Source of the DNA: Aldrovandia affinis
Taxonomy: Eukaryota; Chordata; Actinopteri; Notacanthiformes; Halosauridae
Assembly: GCA_029706075.1 (NCBI GenBank)
Contig: JAINUG010000020.1
Span: 5,609,860-5,673,859 of the forward strand
DNA length: 64,000 nucleotides
Reading direction: 5' to 3'
The translations under genes and the position numbers were made by a program. The notes under the pieces are model-generated. The model searched no databases. It was not told the DNA's origin and was given only the letters and a program-made list of their open reading frames with translations. Positions 24,071 to 34,270 of the stretch are shown in pieces. Numbering within the stretch: position 1 is the first letter of the stretch; each line of letters opens with the position of its first letter.

Positions 24071-25749
24071 ATGCCAATGGCTGAATCATCCAGCAGCTAT
24101 CATAGCAACTTGTTTGCCTCATTACTGGGGGGTTCAGGAATACCAGCCCCTACCTGTCCAGTAACGGTGAACCACCAGGATGTCGAAGCCTTACTGGACT
24201 CTGGTAGCATGATCACCCTTGTGCATACATCCCTAGTTGACCCCTCGTGCTTGTGTAGGGAGACAAGTCTTCCTCTTTCATGTGTTCATGAGGATACCCA
24301 GGAGTACCCCATCATTGAGGTGACTTTAACCACAACCCGGGGACTGGATCAAATGTGGGCAGGGGTGGTGGACATACTTCCAGTTCCTGTGTTAATAGGA
24401 TGTGACTGTCGGGCCTTCCAAATTCTGTGGAGAGAAACCTAACAGAGGCTAACCAGAGAACCACGGAAGCATAGAGGTAAAACAAACCCTGAGAGAAATA
24501 AGTCCGGTGTTTGCTGGATGACAGTTTTGAAAGCCCCCTCTCCAGCTCCCCCTCTGGGCCCAGACTTATTGCCACACCAACAGTAGCTGACATTGGAACC
24601 TGTGGATCGTAACGAAGATGTCTTCTCCCCCACACCAGGATGTACTCGGGTGGTTCAACATGAAATCCGCACCTTGCCAGGAAAAGCAGTAAATCAACGA
24701 CTGTACAGGGTACCTGAGGCATGTAAGATGGCTATACAAGAAGAGGTAAGGAAAATACTGCAACTTGGAGTTATTGAGGAGTGCTTGGTCAAGCCCCATT
24801 GTGCTAGTTCAAAAAACAGATGGATCTATACGATTCTGTAATGATTACAGGAAATTGAATGAAGTGTCATAATTTCGATGCCTACCCAATGCCCTGGGTG
24901 GATGACCTGATTGACTGCCTAGGACATACTCGCTGTATAACCACACTTGATCTTACCAAGGGATATTAGCAGGTAGCCCTGTCTCCAGCCTCCAAGGAGA
25001 AGACGGCATTCGCCACACCGGATGGGTTGTTCCAGTACACCAAGCTTCAATTCGGTCTCCATGGGGCACCTGCCACGTTCCAATGCCTTATGGACCGTGT
25101 CCTCAAGCCTCATAAAAGGTACGCTGCAGCTTACCTGGACGATGTGGTTATCCAGAGTCCTGACTGGGAAAGTCACCTACCCAGGGTACGAAGTGTCTTG
25201 GATTCTTTCCGGGAAGCAGGACTCATGACAAACCCCTAAAATGCAGACTGGCCTACAGTGAAGCCGACTACCTGGGGTACACCATAGGACAAGGTCTGGT
25301 TCGACCTCAGGAGGTCAAACTCCAAGCCATACATGATTGACCAAGGCCTGTTACGAAGAGACCGATGAGATCATTTTTGGGCCTTGCTAACTATTACAGA
25401 AGGTTCATCCCTGATTTTGCCGTCCTAGCCACCCCTCTGACTGAGCTGACGACTAAGAGGCATTCCTGGATGGTGAAATGGAATCCAGCTGCTGAGGGGG
25501 CTTCCTTCACCCTGAAGCCCTGTGTTCCCGACAACCACAAACTTCTATGAAGAGTTCATTGTTCAGGCGGATGCCTCTGAGGTAGGTCTGGGTGCGGTGC
25601 TCTCCCAGACCCATGGAGTTGAGGAACATCTCATCCTTTACTTGAGCAGGACTTTGCTCCTAAGGGAGAAGAACTACTCTATAGTGGAAAAGGAGTATCT
25701 GGCTGTGAAATGGGCCCTTGAGATGCAGCGATACTACCTCCATGGCTGA
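24071..25749 (+). pseudogene. pol remnant: protease, reverse transcriptase and RNase H (first part)
   Basis: Protease is shown by the catalytic LLDSGS motif (about 24191-24208, DSG in place of the common DTG). Reverse transcriptase follows, with FGLHGAPATFQ-type sequence and the catalytic YLDDVV at 25132-25149. The RT/RNase H connection has FLGLANYYRRFIPDF (about 25370-25415), and the RNase H entry QADASEVGLGAVL lies at about 25564. Several stops and frameshifts (for example around 24442, 24840, 25240 and 25749) separate the pieces. These domains normally copy element RNA into DNA; this copy is inactive. Confidence 0.8.
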
Positions 25750-25782
25750 CGGTTCACCCTCCTGACTGACTATGCTTCTTTA

Positions 25783-26786
25783 AGGCATCAGTATACTTCA
25801 AACAAAATTGAATTTGGCGTGTTCACATAGGTTGTCGAACTGCTTTCGAATACGGCGTTGTGACCAAATGTCAGTATACTTGCTGCAACTTGAGGTCTGT
25901 TTGTTTAATGATGCTCCACGCCAGATGGGGGAGCTTGCTAGTCTCTAGACTACGGAATCGCAAATATAAATACCAACGAGGCAAACATCGGCACGGGCTG
26001 AATGTACAACGCTGTCATGCTTGATGTACAAAATAACTCTTTAAATCATTATACCTCATGATAGGATCCGGTAACAGACATAAGAAAGTGTGCTCCAGAA
26101 ACTGCAAAACGTAATTTCTCATTGTACGTTGTATATAGCATCAAGTGACTGTGAATTTTATTTTTTGATATAGTAGACTATGGGTTAGCCTGGCTTATAT
26201 TACATTTGGGCAACTGTGCATCAGCAATTGTCATTACTAAGCAGGGCTCATATTCTTTTGATGATAACTTCGAATAATTGGTATCTGACTATCCATATTA
26301 ATATTCTGTAGCTAATTAGCAAGCTGGTTAACTTGATTAGCAACTAGACTATGTCACACAATTGGTGGTGAACTGAGGCCAAATAAGTAACGTCAAATAA
26401 CTAATGAGGATTTTGGTAGGAAGCTAACGTTAGCTGGCTACAAAATCGGTGCATTTCCCCAAGAGCAAAGTTACCAACTGGATTTGCAGAAAAAACATAG
26501 CTTGTCACCACAAAATATAGCTAACTAGAGCTAACGATAACACAATGTAAATGGGAAACACGTGACCCAAATGACATGCGTAAAAATGCAACCAATCACT
26601 TGACATTGTTGACCAATTGCAGGCGATGGTGTATTGGGAGGGGCTGTTCGAAAAGTTTGACAAGTTCGGCTCGGCACGCACTGCAGCGATCGAAGCTCAA
26701 TGCGGCGCTTCATTTCAGTCACAAACCCGCTATCTTGCCTTTGTGAACACGCCAAATTCAATTTAGTTTGAAGTATACTGAGGCCT
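25783..26786. mobile_element. PIF/Harbinger-like non-autonomous transposon nested in pol
   Basis: A 1,004-bp insert with inverted ends: the left end AGGCATCAGTATACTTCAAA matches the right end's reverse complement, and similarity continues for about 48 bp with few mismatches. A TTA duplication flanks it (25780-25782, 26787-26789), typical of Harbinger elements. Removing the element and one TTA restores the retrotransposon's RNase H frame across the junction. No transposase is present. Confidence 0.75.
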
Positions 26787-26789
26787 TTA

Positions 26790-26964
26790 CAGTGGATGGC
26801 AAGAAACAAGGAAGCCAATGGTAGGGTGACTAGATGGTTTTTCAGTCTTCAGGCATTTAACTTCTCAATCATTCACAGGGCTGGGAAGCGCCATGGAAAT
26901 GCCGATGCTCTCTCTCGGCGAGACGCCTTCTTCGCTCCCCTCACCTGGCCGAGGACATCGGGCC
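26790..26964 (+). pseudogene. RNase H end / tether region of the Gypsy-type element
   Basis: Continuation of pol after the nested insert: RWFFSLQAF and the NADALSRRD motif that closes RNase H in Gypsy polymerases. The next domain, integrase, is absent and the purine-rich tract follows almost at once. Confidence 0.75.
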
Positions 26965-26978
26965 CAAGAGGGGGGATG

Positions 26979-27450
26979 TGTGACACCATGAGAGGCGTGG
27001 TGGTTGAGGGCAGATATGTCCCTATCTGATGGCTGCAGTCGGGACTACAACTACAAAATGGCGGCCACCTGAAGGACTATATCCTGTGTGCAGGATGGTG
27101 CAGCTGAAAGTGATCAAGAACAGTGATTGCCTCATGGAAGGCCTATATATTCACTACAGGCAGGGACAAAAGGAAGCTGTGGAAGGAGTTTTGTGCTCGT
27201 GGCCTCTCCTGGAGAATCCTCAGTTGGCGGTAACAAAGATACAATCTTTGAGTTCTTTCTCTTGATGGACAATTATAGCAGAGTTGATGAAGAACATTTT
27301 TTGTTACAGCATTTTTCAACGCATGTCTGAGTTAACCTTTTGTCAAAATTAAATACTTTTCTTTTTGAAAACCTTTTTTTGCCGTACTTCTTGACATCTT
27401 TGCTCTACCCAAGCCTGACAGTCCAGAAAACAACCTTTCATGCTGTCACG
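26979..27450 (+). repeat. 3' LTR of the Gypsy-type element
   Basis: The longer of the two LTRs (472 bp), starting TGTGACACCATGAGAGGCG. It is preceded by the purine-rich tract and followed by the GTAT duplication. Confidence 0.85.
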
Positions 27451-27845
27451 GTATATACAGGACACCATATATGCACCCCACACCATAACAGCCGCCAGAA
27501 CCCTTCTTTTACTCAAGAAAGACAGGCATTTTTAATCCTGAAATCATGACGATCACTGTTATGGCACAGACCGAGGCCAATCCACTCATTTTGTGGCTCG
27601 TTAAGGTAATATTTTGCACCAGCAACTTACATCTGCCAGAGCACAGGGTTTGAATACTTTTGCAATGAACAATTTTATTTAACACATTTTTTACCCATTT
27701 TTTTTCCTTTTTTCTACACAAATGTGTGGAATAGGTTGTATTGATAACAGATATTAATTCCTAAATGAAAGTGTCAAAAATAAAAGCTTGAAAGCAACAA
27801 AATGTGAAAATTGTGCAATGGTCTGTGTACTTTTGCAAGGCACTG
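27451..27845. mobile_element. Tc1/mariner-like right-end fragment
   Basis: The segment ends in ACTTTTGCAAGGCACTG followed by TA, a typical Tc1-like terminus; a related GAATACTTTTGCAA stretch occurs at about 27650. No transposase domain is legible. The left limit is uncertain; the fragment abuts the Gypsy element. Confidence 0.5.
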
Positions 27846-28618
27846 TATATATGCCACAGATATCACAGGCAAGGCAGCATACATTACATCCAACAGTTTA
27901 AGGGACAAATTCATTTTGTGGAAATTAAAATCAATGAGATTTCTGGCTAAAATCTAAACATATTTTAGCTAAATGTATGCTGCCAGTGTGTACTTTGTGG
28001 CATAATCAGAGCCCTTATCACACTGGGTCTGTGACAGATTTATCAATGTCACTAACACGCTGCACAGTGGAAATAAAAGAACCATAATGAACCATGTCTG
28101 TTCATATCCCTTGATACCTTCCCTTCTTTCCATTTGACCAACAAGCTTCACTTGCTAGCTTCGTATTAATCATGATATAAGCCAGGAAAATAACACATTG
28201 GAGCCGTGGTGGATGCGTTGATAAGTCTGTATTTGCCATAGCTCTGGGTTGCCAAAACCCATAGCAACCGGCTGGTTGAGCGGAGCCTAGGCACCCCACT
28301 CTGAGGCATTTGATTGCTAGTACAAAACGCCACTTGGGCTTGAGTCTGCTTGAGCAGATTTACTTGAAGCTATTTGCCTTCGGGTATTGAAACAAGATGA
28401 CTACAAATGCACAAGCAGTCTTTATTGGACCCTAAAAAAACAAAACAATTTGCCCCACGGGCAGGGAGAGTGACTCGTTTGTTACAAGCTCGCTTCCACA
28501 CAGGCAAGGGAGGTATGTTGGATCTTCCTCGCTGATAATTACAACAAAGATGTTTTGCAATTTGTCAATGGAGGTACCAACAGAAATCCCATAGCAGAAC
28601 TGCATCTAGCTCTGTGTG

Positions 28619-28705
28619 CCACTCTAATGTAGTATTCCACTGTTCCACTCTAATGTAGTATTCCACTGTTCCACTCTAATGTAGTATTCCGCTGTTCCAC
28701 TCTTA
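28619..28705. repeat. 26-bp minisatellite, about 3.3 units
   Basis: Three near-identical 26-bp units starting CCACTCTAATGTAGTATTCC plus a partial fourth. Confidence 0.85.
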
Positions 28706-31203
28706 AATTTAGCTGGAAGCCACAAATGAGTGAATGAGCCCATGGATGAGGAGACACAACCGATTAGCTGGTGACAGTCAATCGGAGCACTTTAAAGCAG
28801 TCCTGTCGACAAGTCTTTCAGGAAAAATATATCTGCAATGAGATGGCAGCTGCGAACGTCTGTCTATACTGTCATTCTAAACGAGCCATTACACCTGTAA
28901 ATATGCATGCAAGACGCAGCACAGATGACAAATGCATTCAAATACAGTGTTTGGAAAGGCATTCACAGGGATGGTTGGCAGAGGTTCAAAGGATGTGTCA
29001 GAGTGCTGCCTCGGTATGCAGCATCAAGATCAAAACTGAGTATCATCACCATCGAGGCAGTGGATGGCCATTTTCCCCCAGCACTTCCAATCATGCAGAT
29101 GTGATATTGCAAGAATCAGCTTCCGCTGGAAAAGGCAGGGAGCTGAGTTTTGCATACATACTGTAGCAGTTTTGGGCATTAGTTTCAGTAACAAAGTGGT
29201 GCTGCTGAGCAATAACCTTAGACCAACAGTCAACCACATGTGGTAAGAAAATTAACGGACATTATTTAAAAAAATACAATGGATTTGTTGTGTATCCAAA
29301 ACATTCAACATTTTGTGCAATTTATGAAAGCGCACGCGCACACACACACCTACACACAGCCTTAACCTATATGCCTTTATTTACCGTGCAGTACGGACAG
29401 TATACATGTTATGTATTTTGCTGACCTTTGTGGCACTTGGGGCCTGCCCTCAGGTTCAGATAAATATTGAGCTCGAGAATAATGTAAAGAAGAGTGTATT
29501 CAGTTAATTGCACTCACATTCTGCTCTCAGCTGCCCATTGAATGTGCGGTGAGATTCCAGGAACGGGCACACAAGCCATTAGCTGGACATTAGCTGCTCT
29601 GCTGTATCGCTTCTGCTCAGACTGAAAATACCAAATGTCATGCCAAAAGTGCTTTTTGCCACAAGGAAATGTGTGCATGCAATTTGTCACTTTCCATAAA
29701 AGTGTGGGTATGCACCGATTTGGGGCTAGTGCCTACAGGGGGGATTCAGAGAGATGTGTATCTCAACTGGCCTGAGGACACCTGACACATTTTTGTGTCC
29801 CACCAGTAAGAGCCCATGAATGACATAGCTGAGGCTTGAACCTGCAATGTCTTGGTTACAGGGCTCAGTCTGCTTCACAGCACAGACTGTGGGCAAAGAA
29901 AGCCCCTATGTGACTATTCAGCTGAATAATCCTGAAATCATCACTGTTATGGCACACAGACAGAGGAAGGGTTTACCCCAATGGCAATGTGTTCAGTGGG
30001 CGCATACAGATGAGACCATGGGGGGGCTGCTGGCAGAGGGCGAGAGTAATTCCTCTGATAGGGAGGTTATGTAGGAGAGGGTGAGCACAAGGCTGTCAGA
30101 CCCAATGATTGCACACGGTCTGTGAATAGGTTAGGAAAGGTCATAACCGCACAATCCTTAGTGAAGATGACTGGGCACGTGTGTAGTATCACATCATAAC
30201 TGCATGGAGAGACAAACTCAGTGACTCTGGAGCGCTTTGTTCTTGATATAGTTTTTAAAATGTAATTATTGATAAACATAATTTTGTCTCACTGAGACAC
30301 CATACTTTGAGCCACACCCCCATTAAACACAATACATTATTTCCTCAACCTGGCTAGATCCAAATAAGACCAAATTGCTGTGTTCTGCAGACCTAACCAA
30401 ACAGTATATTAATTGCAATTTTTGCTGTTCCAGTTGCAATGTTTGTATTTGGGTTTAAATGTAGAACACTGTTGCCTCTCACTGCATTGAATAGTGTTGT
30501 AAATGTCTTACATTTGATGTCATTGTAATACATTGTGAATATTACCTCCAAACGTGAGGGGAATATACGCGCATGTACGTGTGCACACTTGGGTGCCTGC
30601 AGTGTGTGTGTGTGTGTGTTTGTGTGTTTTGGCATGTGGGTAAGTGTGTATGCTACACTCCCCTAATTTTCAGAGCTCTTCTACTTTCTAATTAGGGACC
30701 TCAGTGTTTGGGGCTTGGAGTGCTTGGACTGAAGGGTCCCAGATTAAAGCCTTGTTAAACATGGAGCCCTCTCTCTTTTTTTGGCCCTCGCTACCTACAA
30801 TGGGCCCGGCCTGGGAGCCCGTAACTTGAACGGCGCTGTTTGTTTGTGTGGGTTCTTGTCCATGAAAGCTATGGGGTTTCTTTCTCTGGCTCCCCTCCAG
30901 GGCGCCTGAAACAAAGGCCCCTATTGATAATTATTTTGGGAAAGGCACAAGCTTGTTTTCGCTCTTGGTTTGATTTGATTACGTGTATGCCTTGCTTCCT
31001 CCTGTTGAGTGAAAAGCGAATGGTAATCTCCTGTCCAGCAGCCATAAAAAAAAAAATGGTTCACTGAAAGATGTAAGACATTGTTACTTTGTCTTTAATT
31101 ATGTATTTTGTTTTAATAGCTGGTATGAAACACACACCTTTTTTAATTTTGTGCTTCAGAGTTTGTAAATTATTGATTGTAAAATATTTATTTCACTAAT
31201 TTT

Positions 31204-31500
31204 TGGGGGCTTCTGAGTGGCTCAGTAGGTAAAGGTGTTTGCCACGAGCACAGGGTAAGCATTGCTAGTTTGGGTCTGGTTTGTGTCATTGGCCAACCGT
31301 TACTGTATAGTGGTGGGATATGCATTGCTTTGTCCAACCAGTGTAGGGTGGGCTTAAGTTGGCCAGAGTTCCTCTGGATATAGCTGCCAAAGCACCTCCC
31401 ATATGCTCAGCAGGCTCCTGCTGTTTTACAGTTGCCTTCAGTGAGAGATGCTCCTCTCCTCCAATTGGTGCTAGCATATGTTTATTCCACATTATAAAAT
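31204..31500 (+). mobile_element. Possible old tRNA-derived SINE
   Basis: Starts with GCTTCTGAGTGGCTCAGTAG, resembling a tRNA box A region, followed by unrelated body sequence. No clear box B, tail or target duplication, so the call is tentative and the right end approximate. Confidence 0.35.
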
Positions 31501-31687
31501 ATATTCCTGTCTGTATTTTAAAATATGTTAATGGTCATATTAACAAATATGACAAACTCATTTAGAAATGCATGATGAAGTGTATAGGCCTACGACTGAC
31601 TTCCGACATGCTTCAATGTCAGTGTCCCGTTGGCTCACTAGCGCCCCCTGTTTGTGGGCTGACTGGCTTTCTCCTGTGTGTCTGCAG

Positions 31688-32320
31688 ATGGGATCCACAC
31701 GGTCGCAGCGCAGTGTCTCCTCCAGGTTACCATCATCACGGACGAGATGCTTTCCAACAGCATTACCCTTCGGCTGGCCAACACATCCCAGGAGCGCTTC
31801 CTGTCCCTTCTGCTGGCCCAGTTCCTGGAGGGCGTGGCCCGGGTGCTGTCGGCCGCCCGCGAGGACATCGTCATCTTCAACATCCAGGACGACACGGACG
31901 TGAGCGCCGGCATCCTCAACGTCAGCCTGTCGGTGGCAGGCCCGCGGGGGAGCGAGTTCTTCGGTTCCGAGGAGCTGCAGGAGCGCCTGTACCTGAACCG
32001 CAGCCTGCTGGCCCGCATCTCGTCCCAGCGCGTGCTGCCGTTCGACGACAACATCTGCCTGCGCGAGCCCTGCGAGAACTACATGAAGTGCGTGTCCGTG
32101 CTCAAGTTCGACAGCCTGGCGCCCTTCATCGCCTCCGACACCATCCTGTTCCGACCCATCCACCCCATCAACGGCCTGCGCTGCCGCTGCCCCGCCGGCT
32201 TCACCGGCGACTTCTGCGAGACGGAGATCGACCTGTGCTACTCGAAGCCCTGCGGCATCCACGGCGTGTGCCGCAGCCGTGAGGGGGGCTACACCTGCGA
32301 GTGCTTTGAGGACTACACAG
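31688..32320 (+). CDS. celsr2: celsr2 exon 2: end of cadherin repeat 9, juxta-EGF region, EGF1 and EGF2
   Basis: Encodes residues 1196-1406 and the first base of 1407. It begins DGIHTVAAQC, completing codon 1196 with the last base of exon 1. The segment to about residue 1315 (VTIITDEML...RISSQRVLPFDDN) is the conserved CELSR region after the cadherin repeats. Then come an EGF-like module (CLREPCENYMKC...GLRCRCPAGFTGDFC) and a second (DLCYSKPCGIHG...GYTCECFEDYTG). Acceptor TGTCTGCAG, donor GTGAGT. The exon is strongly GC-rich, mainly at third positions, unlike the flanking introns. Long open frames on the opposite strand are by-products of this bias. Confidence 0.95.
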
Positions 32321-32743
32321 GTGAGTTGCCCCGCGGCCTGCAGGTCGCATTTTCACTGCAGCCTTCAGTCTAGTCATTTAGAGGCCTGGACCGAATCGAC
32401 TCAAACCGAGTTTGTCTCACACGTAAGCCTAAATATCTTTCTGAATATTCTTTGACGAAACGTCAGTGTCTATGAAATTTTCTGTGAAACTAAATTGTGT
32501 GATTCATGTTATGAATATGATTCATGTTATGAGTATGATTAATGTTCCAGCATTGATCTAGGGTTGAATTTAATTCCTCTGACAAATGTATCTGAACATA
32601 TTTTAGTGCAAAAATGGTCATATTCCAAACAAACCTGTTACCATTGTTAATCATTCATTCATTCATTCATTCATTTATTTTATTTATTTATTTATTTAGC
32701 AGATTTTTTTATCTAGAGCGACTTACAGGGCCATAAATACATA
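32321..32743 (+). other. celsr2: celsr2 intron 2, start
   Basis: Donor GTGAGT at 32321. Contains (ATTC)n then (ATTT)n at about 32650-32700 and a degenerate UnaL2-type tail on the minus strand at 32698-32729 (AGCAG...ATCTAGAGCGACTTAC). Confidence 0.55.
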
Positions 32744-33546
32744 CAGTGCCCTCCAGAATTATTGGCACCCTTGGTAAAGATGAGCAAAAAAGGCTATGAA
32801 AGTGGGCCTCTCGGGTGGTGTAACGGTAAAGGCATTAGACCGGAATGCAAGTTGCTCACCGCAGCCAGGGTTATAGATTCCCGGCTACCCCAGTCCAGCT
32901 CTGGCCCCACAACATCACTGTTTTACTTCCAAAGGCCCTGGGAACCTTGTTAGGATACATGGCCTCGTGGACTCCATCAAGTACCAGGAGATTTTGGATA
33001 AAAATCTGTCTACCTCTGTGAGGAGGCTAAAACTGGGTCGTGGTTGGATCTTCCTGCAGGACAATGATCCAAAGCATACCTCCAAATCCACAAAAATGGT
33101 TCACTGACCACAGAATCAAGCTTTTGCAATGGCCATCCCAGTCCCCTGACCTAAACCCCATTGAAACCCTGTGGGGTGAGGTGAAGAGGAGAGCCCACAA
33201 GTGAGGACCAAGGACTCTGAAGGATCTAGAGATATTTTGTATGGAGGAATGGTCTCAGATCCTTTGCTATGTGTTGTCCCACCTCATAAAGTATTATAGG
33301 AGAAGACTCAGTGCTGTTATCTTGGCAAGGGGAAGGTGCACAAAGTACTAAATGCAGGGGTGCCAATAATTGACACATTTTTTTTGTTAAGGATTTTCTT
33401 TTTATTTGAATAATTTTTGTTCAGTTAAAGGTTTGATTTCTCTCATATTTTGAGTGTAAGATCAAGCTGATGAACAACAAAGACAGTTTTTCATAGCCTT
33501 TTTTGCTCATCTTCACCAACGGTGCCAATAATTCTGGAGGGCACTG
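32744..33546 (+). mobile_element. Tc1/mariner-like transposon, defective, with nearly perfect long inverted repeats
   Basis: TA-flanked. The inverted ends start CAGTGCCCTCCAGAATTATT and match over about 58 bp with two differences. Inside is a decayed transposase: a DNDPKHTSK motif at about 33058-33087 (the second catalytic D region), then a region matching the 'SPDLNPIE' segment in another frame. A tRNA-like head (GGTGGTGTAACGGTAAAGG, about 32803-32890) is inserted or recombined near the left end. At 803 bp it is about half of a full element. Confidence 0.8.
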
Positions 33547-33841
33547 TAAGTTAATATCATATGACCACTGAATAGGAAGTGAAACAGTGGGTAACAGTAA
33601 AGCATAAGCTATGCAGTAGCAAAAGGTATACAGTCACACAAGCATATATATACACATTGTTAGAAAAAACTTTCCCTAATTGCCTAGTTAACTTCCGTGT
33701 CTCTCAAACCAATTCATTTATGATTGCTGCGGTTGTCACTTAATGTGTCTAAGCAAGAATTGCAAAGCTCATGTGACTTTGTGTAGGGTCAGTGGGTTGG
33801 CCCCTGATCGTTGAATGGATTTCTACCCTAGTAGGGTAGAA

Positions 33842-33913
33842 GTTGCCAAGCAACGGGACAGAAATCAAAAGAATTTGGGTGACCGCATAGCAGGGGGGAA
33901 GTTGCATGGCAAC
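33842..33913. promoter_or_regulatory. Paired RFX X-box-like palindromes
   Basis: GTTGCCAAGCAAC (33842-33854) fits the RFX consensus GTNRCC(N0-3)RGYAAC with a one-base spacer. GTTGCATGGCAAC (33901-33913) fits with one mismatch and is itself palindromic. They are 46 bp apart in intron 2. RFX factors control ciliary genes, and CELSR2 acts in ciliated-cell polarity, so an enhancer is conceivable; the match could equally be chance. Confidence 0.35.
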
Positions 33914-34122
33914 AGTGTGGAAGGGCGGTGTGGAAGACCCCATCGACTTGAATGGAACGCAACTTTTCTTTTCTTTTAAACCCGTCGAAAATTGTTCTTT
34001 GGTGTGGACGGGATGCAAGATGGAAGTAGGGGATTATGGATCCAGTGGAACAGCTTTGCATTATCTGTATTGCTTAGCCTGCATAGACACAAGCGCATTT
34101 TCCATCTCATTTGGAATCACAG

Positions 34123-34270
34123 TTTACATTTTACATTCTGGCATTTAGCAGACGCTCTTATCCAGAGCGACTTACAAGATGTGCATTAATACATGGTAAG
34201 AACAATCATTGTTCGCGCAAGAGATCAGTGTAGTAATACAGTAATAGCCATCAATGTGGGCAGCTGCATA
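34123..34270 (-). mobile_element. L2/UnaL2-type LINE 3' end fragment (copy 1)
   Basis: Minus-strand tail with stem CGCTCT/AGAGCG and loop GGATA (34153-34169 on the plus strand). The segment upstream in the element (TGTGCATTAATACATGGTAA) is shared with the copy at 63783-63935, so both are the same repeat family. Confidence 0.65.

Larger units (their letters stand above)
22716..27450 (+). mobile_element. Gypsy-type LTR retrotransposon, defective, with nested insertion
   Basis: Two LTRs (22716-23073 and 26979-27450) start TGTGAC and end CAC(A/G). A 4-bp GTAT duplication flanks the element (22712-22715, 27451-27454). A purine-rich tract AAGAGGGGGGATG precedes the right LTR. Internal order is gag, protease, reverse transcriptase and RNase H, all broken by stops and frameshifts. 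No integrase is seen: sequence typical of the end of RNase H is followed within about 60 bp by the purine tract. A 1,004-bp Harbinger-like element interrupts RNase H. The gag-protease-RT-RNase H order and tether motif fit Ty3/Gypsy. Confidence 0.85.
27846..31687 (+). other. celsr2: celsr2 intron 1, distal part
   Basis: No gene. Contents: separated RFX-like half-sites at 28248-28268, a 26-bp tandem repeat at 28619-28705, an old tRNA-like segment on the minus strand at about 29820-29885, a short (TG)n at 30602-30630, and a tRNA-like SINE candidate from 31204. The acceptor TGTCTGCAG ends at 31687. The 131-codon frame at 28771 shows no recognisable protein character. Confidence 0.5.

Noticed and set aside
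31558-32262. A 234-codon minus-strand frame and a second-frame plus ORF over exon 2
   Set aside because: Shadows of the GC-rich exon 2; repetitive Ala/Val/Arg composition and no start or domain support.
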